A DNA stretch of 64,000 nt from an uncultured Bacteroidales bacterium (GCA_900318465.1 ONKQ01000014.1:115906-179905); one strand, 5' to 3'; positions 39,174-50,346 are shown, counted from the first letter of the stretch. Translations and numbers: made by a program. Notes: generated by a model from the sequence alone, not told the origin.

Positions 39174-40049
39174 TCACCCTTTCGGGTGGGCTTGTTTATG
39201 GATTTTCTTTAGTTGTTCGATTGTGGTATGGGCATAGACCTGCGTGGTGGCAAGGTCTTCGTGACCCAAGAGTTTTTGGATGGCGACGAGGCTCGCACCT
39301 TCGTCAAGCAAATGGGTGGCGAAAGTGTGACGCAACACATGTGGACTTTTCTGCTTTAACGTGGTGACACCCTCCAGCATGTGATGCACCTTATTATATA
39401 CGAAATAGGGCGACATCACCTCTCCCCTGTCGTTGAGAAGCAGACGGTCGGCATGGCTCGCAAATGCAGCCTCGCGCACGGTTTGATATTGCTCAATCAA
39501 GCGTATCATCTGATGTGATAACGGCACAAGCCGATCTTTATTGCGCTTGCCGTGAACTTTCAGCAAAAGTCCGGCACGGTCGACGTCACTGTCAACCAAT
39601 CCGCGCAACTCTGCCTGACGCATCCCCGTCTGATAAAGCAGCTCAAAGAGCAGCCTGTCGCGATGGGTGGCAAAGCCGTCGTCATCGGCAAACGATACCT
39701 TATTAATATCAGACTCCGTGACGAACTTAGGCAACACCTTATCCTGCCTGAGCGACTTGATTCCGGTCATGGGTGTTTTCTCAATAAGGTTTTCGCGCAA
39801 ACAATATTTATAAAAGGTGCGCAAGGTGGTCAGCTTGCGGTTGATGCTGCGGTTCGACAAGTTTTTCGCCTTGAGATGGACAAGATACGACTTCACCATC
39901 ACAGTGCTGACTTCGGTCAAGTCGGTGGTCTCGTAGTTATCTCTCATATACTCAATGAATTGCTGCATATCGCTTTGGTAGGCATCGACGGTGAGCATTG
40001 AGAAACGCTTCTCGGCTTTGAGGTATAATATGAACTTATCGACGAGCAT
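39174..40049 (-). CDS. xerC: Tyrosine recombinase of the XerC/XerD family
   Basis: A 291-residue recombinase. The N-terminal SAM-like core-binding domain (FILYLKAEKRFSMLTVDAYQ) is followed by the catalytic domain with Arg in TGMRQAELRGL, Lys in HGKRNKDRLVPLS, HxxR in HVLRHTFATHLLDEG, His in LLGHEDLATTQ, and the nucleophile Tyr in VYAHTT. Such enzymes resolve chromosome dimers at dif; it could equally be an accessory recombinase of the same size. Whether it is XerC or XerD cannot be decided from sequence alone. It is followed by the hpf gene. Confidence 0.9.
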   Translation of the reverse strand: MLVDKFILYLKAEKRFSMLTVDAYQSDMQQFIEYMRDNYETTDLTEVSTVMVKSYLVHLKAKNLSNRSINRKLTTLRTFYKYCLRENLIEKTPMTGIKSLRQDKVLPKFVTESDINKVSFADDDGFATHRDRLLFELLYQTGMRQAELRGLVDSDVDRAGLLLKVHGKRNKDRLVPLSHQMIRLIEQYQTVREAAFASHADRLLLNDRGEVMSPYFVYNKVHHMLEGVTTLKQKSPHVLRHTFATHLLDEGASLVAIQKLLGHEDLATTQVYAHTTIEQLKKIHKQAHPKG

Positions 40050-40133
40050 ATAAAAACTTCGCTGTAAAATTAGGGAAAATTCCCATTCACAGCGAAGTTT
40101 CGTCCAAAAAAATTATTTTTCCCTTGGGGCGAA

Positions 40134-40331
40134 TTACATATTCTCTTCAGCCTGACGGAGTTTTTGCACGTAGATGGCTTTCATCAGTTGTGCACGCTTG
40201 ATGACTGACGGCTTGGTGAATTGTTGGCGTGCGCGCAATTCTTTCACGACGCCGGTCTTTTCATACTTTCTCTTGTAGCGCTTCAAAGCTCTGTCGATGC
40301 TTTCGCCTTCTTTTACAGGAATAATAATCAT
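40134..40331 (-). CDS. rpsU: Ribosomal protein S21
   Basis: A 65-residue basic protein that starts MIIIPVKEGESIDRALKRYK and has the family's RKYEKTGVVKELRARQQF. In Bacteroidota S21 sits near the 16S rRNA 3' end and helps hide the anti-Shine-Dalgarno. It stands alone, 84 bases before the Xer recombinase gene. Confidence 0.95.
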   Translation of the reverse strand: MIIIPVKEGESIDRALKRYKRKYEKTGVVKELRARQQFTKPSVIKRAQLMKAIYVQKLRQAEENM

Positions 40332-40454
40332 TTTAAAACACTTCCTTCTTTTTAATGGTTGATAATTAGGTTGATTTGAGGGCGCAAAAGTACAACTTTT
40401 TCTTTTACGTTGACAATTCCTTGAAAAATAATTTTCCCCTACCCTACTTTTACC

Positions 40455-41423
40455 TTATTTCAACTGGTCGATAATCTGTTCGATGCCGATTCCTTCGGCT
40501 TCGGCGGTGTAGTTGCGGATGATACGATGGCGCAAAATAGGCACGGCGACGCGCTGCACGTCCTCAATGTCAGGCGAATACTTACCCTCCAAAAGTGCAT
40601 TGGCCTTGGCACCGATGATAAGGTATTGAGAGGCACGAGGACCCGCACCCCAGCTCAGGTAACGATTGGCCCAATCATGCGCCTTGGTCGTATTCGGACG
40701 GGTTTTGGCTACCAAGTTGACGGCGTATTCGTACACGTTGTCGGGCACTGGCACACGACGCACCAACTGTTGGAAATAGACAATCTCCTCAGGCGAGAGC
40801 ACAGCCTTCACTTCAATCTCCTTCCCTATCGTGGTGTTCTTCACGATGTCGATTTCCTCTTCATACGAAGGATAGTCGAGCATGAGGTTGAACATGAAAC
40901 GGTCCAACTGGGCCTCAGGCAAGGGATAAGTGCCTTCCTGCTCGATAGGATTTTGTGTGGCAAGGACGAAAAACGGCTCCTGCAATTTGTAGGTCTTGCC
41001 CGAAACGGTGACGCTCTTCTCCTGCATGGCCTCAAGCAAGGCGGCTTGCGTCTTGGGCGGTGTGCGGTTGATTTCGTCGGCAAGGATGATGTTGGCGAAC
41101 ACGGGGCCTTTGATGAACTTGAACTGCCGCGACTCGTCAAGAATCTCCGTGCCAACGATGTCGGAGGGCATCAGGTCGGGAGTGAATTGGATACGGCTGA
41201 AAGTCAAGCCCAAAGCCTTTCCTATCGTATTGACCAACAAAGTTTTGGCCAACCCAGGGACACCCACCAAAAGCACGTGGCCTTGGCAGAAAATGGAGAG
41301 GATGGTATCGTGGATAATGTCCTGCTGTCCCACGATGACCTTGGCGGTCTCGCGGCGCAGGGCTTCATATTTCTCGACCAATGCCTTGGCACCGTCGACG
41401 TCGGAATTATACAGGTTTGTCAT
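40455..41423 (-). CDS. MoxR-family AAA+ ATPase
   Basis: A 322-residue MoxR ATPase, a chaperone-like AAA+ protein. Walker A is GVPGLAKTLL, Walker B IILADEINRTPPKTQAALLE, and ATQNPIEQEGTYPLPEAQLD holds sensor 1 and the arginine-finger region. The last third is the lid domain. MoxR proteins usually precede DUF58 and von Willebrand A genes; here the neighbours upstream are three periplasmic foldases instead, and it overlaps the last of them by four bases (ATGA). Substrate unknown. Confidence 0.92.
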   Translation of the reverse strand: MTNLYNSDVDGAKALVEKYEALRRETAKVIVGQQDIIHDTILSIFCQGHVLLVGVPGLAKTLLVNTIGKALGLTFSRIQFTPDLMPSDIVGTEILDESRQFKFIKGPVFANIILADEINRTPPKTQAALLEAMQEKSVTVSGKTYKLQEPFFVLATQNPIEQEGTYPLPEAQLDRFMFNLMLDYPSYEEEIDIVKNTTIGKEIEVKAVLSPEEIVYFQQLVRRVPVPDNVYEYAVNLVAKTRPNTTKAHDWANRYLSWGAGPRASQYLIIGAKANALLEGKYSPDIEDVQRVAVPILRHRIIRNYTAEAEGIGIEQIIDQLK

Positions 41424-42799
41424 TGTTCAAGGTTCCAATCGTAGTAAAAGTTGCAATTGTCGAAGTTTTCATCGATGCGGATGTAGGCTTTCTTGGCCTT
41501 CTCTTCCACCCACTTCCCGATGGCTTCTTGTTTCTTCTTATTAAGAGCCCAGTTTTGGATAAGACTGTAGTCGTCCTTGAGGTTGGCGCGGTGAGCCGCT
41601 ATCTTCTTTTTCACCACCACAAGGCGGAAGGCGTCCTTCTTCTCATTGGTGGTCATCGGCACGGGGTCGCTCACCTCGTCGATGCCTAAACGACTGATGA
41701 CGAAAGGCAGGTTCTTGAACTCGGGAAAGTCCTCGCTCAAGCTCTGCATATCTTTCAAACTCAAACGTTTGCCACTGGTCATAGGATGGGTCAGGTAGCC
41801 TCCGTTTTGTTTCGTGTCGTCGTCGCTGAACTTGAGGCAGGCTTCCTCAAAGGTCATATCACCGTTGCGGATGAGGCCAGCCACCGAGTCCAAATGATTT
41901 TGCGCCTCCTCCAAGGCCTCGACAGGCACTTTGGCGGTGAGCAGGATGTGTCGGCAGTTGACGGCCTGATCGCGGCGTTCAATCAGTTGGATGATATGGA
42001 AGCCAAATTCGGTCTCCACCACATCGGAAATCTCGCCATCATGCAAGTTGAAAGCCACATTCTCAAACTCGGTAGCCCAAACGCCCTTGCCCGTTAAACC
42101 GAGTTCGCCGCCCATACGGGCCGAGCCTGGGTCTTCGGAATAGAGCACGGCCATCGTCGAAAAACTGCTTTCGCCGTCAAGGATGCGCTTGCGGATTTGA
42201 TACAGGCGGTCTTTCACTTGCAGCTTCTCGTCGAGGCTGACGGGCGGACGCTTCACAATCTGAGCAATCTCATATTCCTCGTCAACCATCGGAATGCTGT
42301 CGGCAGGGATGCTGCGGAAAAAAGTCTTCACTTCCTTTGGGGTGACGACGATGCCTTCCATGATGCTCGTTTGCACACGCCGTTGCAGCAGGTCATCTTT
42401 CATTGAGCGCCGTACTTCGTCCTTGATTTCGGAGATGGTCTTGTTGAAATACTCCTCAAGTTTCTCCTGCGAGCCCATGCGAGCGATAAAGTAACGCATA
42501 CGCTCGTTCATCTCGGCCTCCACTTGGTCGTCGGTCACGGTGATGCTATCCATTTCAGCTTGGTTGAGCATGAGTTTTTGAAGCAGCAGGTCTTCAAGAA
42601 TCTGGCAACGGATGGCCTGCCCTGAACCCGACAAGCCATTGAGCCTGTACTGCATATACTGGTTCTCGATTTCCGATTGCAGGATGATGTTTTGTCCCAC
42701 CACGGCCACCACCTTGTCGACCACCTGCGGCTGACGGTTTTGAGCCATCACCGAAAGGGTCAGAAGGGTCAATGCTGCGATGATTAGGTTTCGTTTCAT
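41420..42799 (-). CDS. surA: SurA-like periplasmic peptidylprolyl isomerase
   Basis: A 459-residue exported foldase. Signal peptide MKRNLIIAALTLLTLSVMAQ, then the SurA N-terminal chaperone domain (VDKVVAVVGQNIILQSEIEN), then two parvulin (PpiC) domains: YEIAQIVKRPPVSLDEKLQV with GGELGLTGKGVWATEFENVA and FGFHIIQLIERRDQ, and CRHILLTAKVPVEALEEAQN. It should help outer membrane proteins fold. It is third in a run of three related genes that ends in a MoxR gene overlapping its stop by four bases. Confidence 0.92.
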   Translation of the reverse strand: MKRNLIIAALTLLTLSVMAQNRQPQVVDKVVAVVGQNIILQSEIENQYMQYRLNGLSGSGQAIRCQILEDLLLQKLMLNQAEMDSITVTDDQVEAEMNERMRYFIARMGSQEKLEEYFNKTISEIKDEVRRSMKDDLLQRRVQTSIMEGIVVTPKEVKTFFRSIPADSIPMVDEEYEIAQIVKRPPVSLDEKLQVKDRLYQIRKRILDGESSFSTMAVLYSEDPGSARMGGELGLTGKGVWATEFENVAFNLHDGEISDVVETEFGFHIIQLIERRDQAVNCRHILLTAKVPVEALEEAQNHLDSVAGLIRNGDMTFEEACLKFSDDDTKQNGGYLTHPMTSGKRLSLKDMQSLSEDFPEFKNLPFVISRLGIDEVSDPVPMTTNEKKDAFRLVVVKKKIAAHRANLKDDYSLIQNWALNKKKQEAIGKWVEEKAKKAYIRIDENFDNCNFYYDWNLEQ

Positions 42800-42852
42800 A
42801 TTTTCAACATTTCAATTTCAAGATTTCAGATTTACGAGTCACATTCAAACCT

Positions 42853-43734
42853 CTAATCCACCTTCTCCATTATCGTTGTTCCGACATATTTCGCGAAGGC
42901 GTGTTCGCGTCTGGCTTTTGCGTAGGTTGCGGCTTTCATTCGTTCAATGAGTTGCTGCTTGCGCTGGGTCAGGATGACGCTGCGGATGTTGTCGCGCACA
43001 AGGACGAGGGGCGAGATGCTTTTCTCAAGCAGATATTCCTCGAAACGCACCATGTAAGTGTATTCGTCGGACTCAAGTGTCACGAATCGGTTGCGCTTGA
43101 GTAAGATTTCAGGGTTGAGGATTTCCATCGGGATGATGCGGGTCAGGTCGTCGAGGCGCATCCAGCTGTCCACGTCGAGGTAGCTTTTTTCGGCGCAATT
43201 GGCCGAGAGTGCATCAAGGTTTTGGAGCAGCAGTGTGTCGGGGTCGCTCATCAGCTCGTGAAAAGCCTTCTTTTCGTCGCAGTCTTCCTTCAAAACGACG
43301 TAGACCGCCCTGACCATCGTGTTGCGCAACTGGAAGTCCTCCTTGTTTTCTTCGTAGTAGGCAGAGATTTCGTCCTCGCTGACCACAGTATCCAATTTCT
43401 GGTTGATGAGTTGGGTTTCGTAGGCATACATGACGAGCGAATTGCGGTATTCCTCCATCTGCTTCTTGAGGTCGAGCTGTTCCTTGCTCAGATTGGTCTC
43501 TGCCTGATGCAGCAGCACCTGACGCTCAATCCAAGAGTCGATGAAAGAGTTGATGCGTTGCAGGCTGTCCATGATGGAGGCATGTTCAGGCACGATGCCT
43601 TTCAAGTCAGACTCATAGAGATACTTGCCGTAGCACTCGGCCACGACAACCTCCTTCGCCTTCTGCTGAAAGAAATCGCAACCCGCCAAAAACAGCAGGA
43701 AAGACAAGCCCGCAAACAACCGCAGTTGCCTCAT
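42853..43734 (-). CDS. Lipoprotein with SurA/PpiC-like architecture
   Basis: A 293-residue lipoprotein. I chose the start at 43734 (MRQLRLFAGLSFLLFLAGCD), where a lipobox LAGC follows a signal peptide and the ATG overlaps the preceding stop by four bases; the longer frame is out of place. The mature part is mainly helical, with LQRINSFIDSWIERQVLLHQ resembling the SurA N-terminal domain, but I do not see a convincing parvulin active site. Middle gene of three, so it probably works with the two isomerases on outer membrane protein folding. Confidence 0.82.
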   Translation of the reverse strand: MRQLRLFAGLSFLLFLAGCDFFQQKAKEVVVAECYGKYLYESDLKGIVPEHASIMDSLQRINSFIDSWIERQVLLHQAETNLSKEQLDLKKQMEEYRNSLVMYAYETQLINQKLDTVVSEDEISAYYEENKEDFQLRNTMVRAVYVVLKEDCDEKKAFHELMSDPDTLLLQNLDALSANCAEKSYLDVDSWMRLDDLTRIIPMEILNPEILLKRNRFVTLESDEYTYMVRFEEYLLEKSISPLVLVRDNIRSVILTQRKQQLIERMKAATYAKARREHAFAKYVGTTIMEKVD

Positions 43735-45752
43735 TGATAGAGTTTTCTGACTTTTTCCAACACTTTCTCGTCCACCTTGACGGGATATTTCTCTTTCAGC
43801 GTCTTCACCCAATTCTCTTCCAACTCCACTTGATAGTCAGAAGTGACGAGGCCACGGGCTTCCTTCAAGGTCTTCGGCTCGGGTTTGCGCAACTCGCGGA
43901 TAAAGACGAGCGTCGTTGTTTCGTCGACGGTGGAGGGAATCTCGTTGCTCACGCCCACCTTCCACTCGGTTTGGTCAACAAACTGGTTGTCGCCGTGCTG
44001 ATAGTAGCCTTGGCGGACGTAAACATAGTTAATGGTATCACGTTGGATGACACTGCGAAGGCTATCGAGCGGTGTACCGGCATCGATGAGGGCCTTCACC
44101 TTGGGCAGTGACTCTTGTCGTGTCACCGTCACGACGGTGGCTTTGGCGCGATCGTCCCACATGTACTTTTCGGCATGACGCTCATGATAGGCCTGCAAAC
44201 CAACCGTGTCTTTCACGGCCTTGCTCCAAACCTCGCGGTCCATCAAGTCGAAGAGGAGGATGCCATCGCGATATTCCTGCACCAGAGCGGCAAACTCAGG
44301 ATATTTCTCCTCAAGATGTGCGTCAGCATAGTCCATCGTCTTTTGGTTGGAGAAGGTCTCATAAAGCTGATAGGCGTATGTGGCTGGTGTCACATATTTC
44401 TGTAGGGTCATGTTTTCCTTGATATAGCTCACAAACTCGCTCACCTTGGTCTCTTCGCCATTGATGCTGAAGAGCGTAGCGTTCATGTTGGCTTTTGGGG
44501 AAGGCTCGTAGGCTTTGTTGAGGATGGTGCTGTCGACGGTGCCCATAAACTCCTCAATGTTCTTGTCGTTAGCCTTGAAATTGTATTCCTTACGGATTTG
44601 TTTCAGCACCACCTCTTCCGACTTCTTTGAACGCATGTCCTTTTCGATGCGCTCGGCCAAGCCCTTGGATTCCTTCTCGAAGGTGCCGACACCCGACTTG
44701 CTCAAGAGCTTGATGATATGATAGCCATAGCTGGTACGCACGGGTTTGGCAATCTCATTGACTTCAAGCGACTTGCAGACCTCGATGAACTGCGGCACGA
44801 TGCGGCTCACAGTGAAAGCACTCAAGGCACCGTTGCGGGCCAGAGTGCCACGGTCGTCGGTGTAGTTCTTGACGGCTTCGTTCCAGTTGGCACCATTCTG
44901 AGCCATCAGCTCGGCATAAATGTTGTCGGCCTTTTTCTTGGTGGCAGCCACATCCTCTTCGGGCGCGTCGAATGGCAGCTGGAGGAAGATATGTGCGGCC
45001 TGAATGGAACCCATAGCATCGGTGACGCTGACCACCTTAATAATATGATATCCGAAATCGCTGCGCACGGGCATCGAAATCTCACCTTCCTTGGTGTTGT
45101 AGGCTCCCGTCTCGAAAGGATACACCATGTCGAACACAGTGAAATAGCCAAGGTCGCCACGATTGCCAGGACGGGCGGGGCTTTGCTCAGTGGCTTGCAT
45201 GTCTCTGGCCGAGGGGTCGTCGGAGTAGTGCACTGCGAGGTCACCGAAGTCGGCACCTTTGGCGAGGGCTTTCTTGCGGATGTCCATTGCCTTGTTGTAA
45301 GCCTTCAGCGTATCAGACGGCAAGGCACTCTTGTCGCAACGGATGAGGATATGCGAGGCGCGAATATCCTTCAGCTTGCGTTGATAGGCCTCTTCTATCA
45401 GCTCGTCGGTGATGTCGTCGCTGCTCATGAAAGGTTTGGCGAGTTGCTTGCGGTAGCCGGCCAGCTCCTTTTGGAACTTGGCGTTGGTGTCCAATTGCAA
45501 GGCCTCGGCCTCCATCACCTTCATGCGGAAAGTGGAGAAGAGGTCGATGTACTCGTCAACTGACTTTTTCTCAATCACATCGCCTTTGAGGTTGTTTTTG
45601 GCGTACACGTCAGTAAATTCCTTGACGGTAATGTCCTTGCCGCCAATGGTCATCAGCACCTGATTGTCGAGTTTCGACTGGGCATTGGCAAAAACTGTAG
45701 GCATCAGTAATGATGCTAACAGAAACATTTTCAAAAAGTTGACTTTTCTCAT
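43731..45752 (-). CDS. Periplasmic peptidylprolyl isomerase with tandem parvulin domains
   Basis: About 673 residues from the chosen start at 45752 (MRKVNFLKMFLLASLLMPTV), which begins a signal peptide. An N-terminal SurA-type domain (LMTIGGKDITVKEFTDVYAK) is followed by parvulin domain one (IRASHILIRCDKSALPSDT, GDLGYFTVFDMVYPFETGAY, VRSDFGYHIIKVVS) and a second parvulin (QAAHIFLQLPFDAPEEDVAA, RTSYGYHIIKLLSKSGVG). The C-terminal third is helical without known motifs. The first gene of the foldase operon. Confidence 0.9.
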   Translation of the reverse strand: MRKVNFLKMFLLASLLMPTVFANAQSKLDNQVLMTIGGKDITVKEFTDVYAKNNLKGDVIEKKSVDEYIDLFSTFRMKVMEAEALQLDTNAKFQKELAGYRKQLAKPFMSSDDITDELIEEAYQRKLKDIRASHILIRCDKSALPSDTLKAYNKAMDIRKKALAKGADFGDLAVHYSDDPSARDMQATEQSPARPGNRGDLGYFTVFDMVYPFETGAYNTKEGEISMPVRSDFGYHIIKVVSVTDAMGSIQAAHIFLQLPFDAPEEDVAATKKKADNIYAELMAQNGANWNEAVKNYTDDRGTLARNGALSAFTVSRIVPQFIEVCKSLEVNEIAKPVRTSYGYHIIKLLSKSGVGTFEKESKGLAERIEKDMRSKKSEEVVLKQIRKEYNFKANDKNIEEFMGTVDSTILNKAYEPSPKANMNATLFSINGEETKVSEFVSYIKENMTLQKYVTPATYAYQLYETFSNQKTMDYADAHLEEKYPEFAALVQEYRDGILLFDLMDREVWSKAVKDTVGLQAYHERHAEKYMWDDRAKATVVTVTRQESLPKVKALIDAGTPLDSLRSVIQRDTINYVYVRQGYYQHGDNQFVDQTEWKVGVSNEIPSTVDETTTLVFIRELRKPEPKTLKEARGLVTSDYQVELEENWVKTLKEKYPVKVDEKVLEKVRKLYQ

Positions 45753-45888
45753 TGTTGATATTTTTACTATTTGTTCTTTCAAAGATGTCGTGAAACGGGC
45801 GGTAAAATTACACAAAAACCGCCAAACTTCACCCAACATTTTTTTATAACGATGAAATTTGGCGGATAGTATATCTCGCGAGCGAGAA

Positions 45889-46299
45889 TCAAGACTTCAA
45901 GGCTCCTTCCACTTGGAGGCCGTCTTCAAGCACTCGGAAGTCGTTCACGGTGATTGCGTCGAACACCGACTTCACTTCCTCGATTGTGCCTAAATGAACC
46001 AGGAAACGGTTGTTGTCTTGCTTCTCCAACAAGCCTTCCGGAATCTTGTTTTTCAAGAGGTTGAGGGCAGTGTTGACGAGGGTCTCGATGCCCTTCCCGC
46101 CTGAGATTTGCACCAACAAGTCGCTGCCTCTCAATTCCTCGACAATCAAGTCGACGGAGAGGTCTTTCTTGATGATGCCCAGATTGAGCGGATAGGTGAC
46201 ATGGATGGTTTTCTCGTCGACGCTGGCGAAAGAGATGTTTTGGCCAGCCTTGTCTAACAGAATTTCCGATAATTCGGGGAATGAGATGGATGCTTTCAT
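45889..46299 (-). CDS. Uncharacterised protein, shares a domain pattern with two genes near 53-54 kb
   Basis: A 136-residue soluble protein that I do not recognise. It begins MKASISFPELSEILLDKAGQ and ends FRVLEDGLQVEGALKS. Between them NRFLVHLGTIEEVKSVFDAI lines up with RLTVHLDKVEALTSVLELL of the gene at 53291 and RFTIHLKDIEGLETVLDLL of the gene at 53777. All three start with a short strand-turn-helix (xISFPEL / NIAYPEL / QIAYSEI). The three are thus a paralogous family with unknown role. No signal peptide. It stands alone, downstream of a GxxExxY gene. Confidence 0.65.
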   Translation of the reverse strand: MKASISFPELSEILLDKAGQNISFASVDEKTIHVTYPLNLGIIKKDLSVDLIVEELRGSDLLVQISGGKGIETLVNTALNLLKNKIPEGLLEKQDNNRFLVHLGTIEEVKSVFDAITVNDFRVLEDGLQVEGALKS

Positions 46300-46345
46300 T
46301 GGAATTGAATTATTGTTGTTTTATAATTGATTGTTACATGAATTA

Positions 46346-46843
46346 TCATGAATGTATCACGAATTTTTCATTAATTTCATTCTCTGTATCTTCCTCGTCC
46401 CAAATGGGAGATTCGGAATATAGCAGATTCATGTCTTTGTCGAGAAGGACGCATTCATTCGTTTCTTCAACATAGGCATAGCGCTCGCCTTGAAGACTGG
46501 ATTGCCCAAAATTGATAAGCAATCCGACAGGCTTTTTTGTCAATCTCAAATAATTGAACAACTGTGCACGATGAGCGGGTATGATTTCCTTGACGGACTT
46601 GAGTTCAACAATGATATCGCCAACCACCAAATCCATTTTGTAGTACTTTTCCATCTTATGACCCTTGTAATAACATGGAAGAAGTTTTTCCGACTCACAG
46701 AAGATGTCTTTTTCAAGCAGTTCCAAATAAAGTGCCTCATTATACAAAGGTTCCAACAATCCCCAATTCAACTCACCATGAACCTCCATTGCAGCACCAA
46801 TTATCTGATACACAACGTTCTTGTATTTCTTGAAACTCAACAT
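46346..46843 (-). CDS. GxxExxY family protein (PD-(D/E)XK-like)
   Basis: A 165-residue member of the GxxExxY family. The naming motif appears as GLLEPLYNEAL, and MDLVVGDIIVELKSVKEI with the following helix gives the D...ExK pattern of a PD-(D/E)XK nuclease-like fold. Some homologues have a His-rich VHGELG(P/W)GLLE start, seen here as MEVHGELNWGLLEP. The function in this family is unknown. It is bounded on both sides by short dispersed repeats (AATTCATGAA and ATTCGTG elements). Confidence 0.85.
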   Translation of the reverse strand: MLSFKKYKNVVYQIIGAAMEVHGELNWGLLEPLYNEALYLELLEKDIFCESEKLLPCYYKGHKMEKYYKMDLVVGDIIVELKSVKEIIPAHRAQLFNYLRLTKKPVGLLINFGQSSLQGERYAYVEETNECVLLDKDMNLLYSESPIWDEEDTENEINEKFVIHS

Positions 46844-46912
46844 CGCCTAATACAAAAAACAAACAATTCATGAATAATTCATGGTTAATTCATGAAAATT
46901 CGTGTATAAAAA

Positions 46913-48566
<1,654 letters not shown>

Positions 48567-49997
48567 TTAACTTTCCTCGGTGTTTTCAACAAATAAGTTG
48601 TTTATTGTTAGCACTTTAGAAAAATCATCACTATGTTCACCTTGAGCCAATCCCTTGGTGGTTATGAGGACAGTCCGAATGGCTTTGGGAGTTTTGGTTT
48701 CAGACTGGAAGGTCTTGATTCGGTTTCCTAACTTTAGGCTCTCTTCAGCATCCTGGCTGTATTCATAGCGGGAGTATTTCATCTCGCAAATATCAATAAC
48801 GCCGTCGGCGCGGTCTATTATCATGTCAATCTGCGCCCCCGGGGTGGACTTGCGGCTACGCCAAGAATAATAAGAGGTGAGGATGGTGTCCAAGCGCAGG
48901 GATTGTATGATTTCCCAAATATGATACATACATAGGCGTTCAAAAGCCAGTCCATACCAGTTGTTTTGGCCTGGTGTGTTGAGGGTGTGCCTCCAATAAG
49001 CGCGGTCGGTGATGGTTTCGGAGGCGCAGAAAGTCTGGTAGAAGATGGTGAAGAAATCAATCAATCTGTAGATGCCGGAGTTTTTTTTGCCTCCGTCACT
49101 ATGGTGGATGATGAGGTCGCAATAAACCAAATCCTTGAGCATCTTGGTCAATTCCTCGCCCGAAGACATTTTCATGGCAGTGGCAATCTCTCCCCTTGTC
49201 ATCCCTTCCTTGCTCTTTGAAAGCAAGCGGATGATGTCCATGTATCGTTCAGGGGTTTTGAACAGTGAGGTGTACAAGCGTCGGAACTCGTTCTTGAATT
49301 CCGCATTGGTGGAGAAGAACAGCATATCGATGTTCTCGGCCGCACTCTTGGCCGGGTCGAGCAGGGAGAAATAGTAGGGCACGCCGCCCAATGCTAAATA
49401 AAGCTGAAGGATGGTCATCCTGTCCCACCTGTAGTGTTTGGCCTTGAAGTACATCTCGGACTGATAAAGGTTGAAGGGGCGCAGATGCATTTCGTGTGTG
49501 GTTCGCTTGTGCAATCCGCCCCGATTTTCGATGACGTTGCGAATCATCCACGAGGTGGCGCTTCCGCAGATGACCAAAAACACGTTGTCGTGCCACGAAG
49601 CGATGTTGTTCCAAAACCTACCTAATTCTTTGACGAAACCGGAATACTCGAAGTCGAAGCAAGAGATTTCGTCGATGAAAACCACACAACGTTTCTTGCG
49701 CTTGTTTTTCTCAATAATGGTTCCCAAAGCCTCAAAAGCCTGTTTCCAATTCTTTGGTTCGGGACCATCGTAGCCATATTTGGTCAGGGCCGACAAGAAG
49801 GCGTCCCTTTGGTCTTCACGGTTTCCTTCCAACACGCCGCTGACAAAAAAGTCGAACTTGTCCTTGAAGAAATAACGAATAAGGGATGTTTTGCCAACGC
49901 GGCGCCTTCCATACAACGCGACGAATTCGCACTTTGCGCTTTGGTTGTAGGCCGACAGCTTCGCCAGTTCCGTATCGCGTCCAATAATCTTATCCAT
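48567..49997 (-). CDS. AAA ATPase with C-terminal DUF234 domain
   Basis: A 476-residue STAND-like ATPase. Walker A is YGRRRVGKTSLIRYFF at residues 29-44, Walker B CVVFIDEISCFD near 104, and ATSWMIRNVIE is a sensor region. A winged helix lies near residue 285 (GMTRGEIATAMKMSSGEELT). The C-terminal end (AQIDMIIDRADGVIDICEMK) has a PD-(D/E)XK nuclease-like pattern typical of DUF234. These proteins are abundant and mobile in Bacteroidales; their role is unknown. A palindrome with 18-base arms covers the region upstream of its -7 box TACCTTTG (minus strand 50016-50023). Confidence 0.88.
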   Translation of the reverse strand: MDKIIGRDTELAKLSAYNQSAKCEFVALYGRRRVGKTSLIRYFFKDKFDFFVSGVLEGNREDQRDAFLSALTKYGYDGPEPKNWKQAFEALGTIIEKNKRKKRCVVFIDEISCFDFEYSGFVKELGRFWNNIASWHDNVFLVICGSATSWMIRNVIENRGGLHKRTTHEMHLRPFNLYQSEMYFKAKHYRWDRMTILQLYLALGGVPYYFSLLDPAKSAAENIDMLFFSTNAEFKNEFRRLYTSLFKTPERYMDIIRLLSKSKEGMTRGEIATAMKMSSGEELTKMLKDLVYCDLIIHHSDGGKKNSGIYRLIDFFTIFYQTFCASETITDRAYWRHTLNTPGQNNWYGLAFERLCMYHIWEIIQSLRLDTILTSYYSWRSRKSTPGAQIDMIIDRADGVIDICEMKYSRYEYSQDAEESLKLGNRIKTFQSETKTPKAIRTVLITTKGLAQGEHSDDFSKVLTINNLFVENTEES

Positions 49998-50015
49998 AGC
50001 GTTCTAATGTTTTTG

Positions 50016-50023
50016 CAAAGGTA
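50016..50023 (-). promoter_or_regulatory. -7 element of the DUF234 ATPase promoter
   Basis: TACCTTTG on the minus strand, 19-26 bases before the ATG at 49997. The palindrome 50036-50084 begins 13 bases upstream of it and fills the -33 region. Confidence 0.55.
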
Positions 50024-50035
50024 GTGTTTTTCTTG

Positions 50036-50084
50036 AAATGTTCCGCCAAACTTGCCAAAAAAAGCAAAGTTTGGCGGAACATTT
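50036..50084 (-). promoter_or_regulatory. Large palindrome upstream of the DUF234 ATPase
   Basis: The arms AAATGTTCCGCCAAACTT and AAGTTTGGCGGAACATTT are perfect over 18 bases around a 13-base spacer. The position at about -20 to -70 from the transcription start suggests an operator for a dimeric regulator. A smaller relative of it follows the gene. Confidence 0.65.
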
Positions 50085-50346
50085 GTTTCTTTTGTCTGAC
50101 AAATCGATGTTTGGCAAACGCTATTTTTCACTATAATTCACTACATTCCATTGCCGTTTGGCGGGAAGCCGCTATTTTTGCGGAAAATAACAGGCAATGG
50201 ATCATCTGAAGAAAAAATACCGACAAACTGAGCATTGGTCTGAAAAATGACTATTTTTGCAAATGAGTTTTACGAAGGAAGATAGGACTTGGATTATGCC
50301 ATATTAACTACTGGTTTAAGTGTATTTGCAACAAAATTGAATCTGT
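50085..50346. other. Intergenic stretch before the AbiH-FGE gene
   Basis: It contains a -7 box TATTTTTG at 50252-50259 about 87 bases before the start at 50347 and a piece (TTCACTATAATTCACTACATTCC) of a motif also found near 53085 and 60500. No gene recognised. Confidence 0.5.

Noticed and set aside
43734-43812. Longer start for the SurA-like lipoprotein
   Set aside because: It would bury the lipobox signal peptide and lies inside the preceding gene; the ATGA overlap supports 43734.
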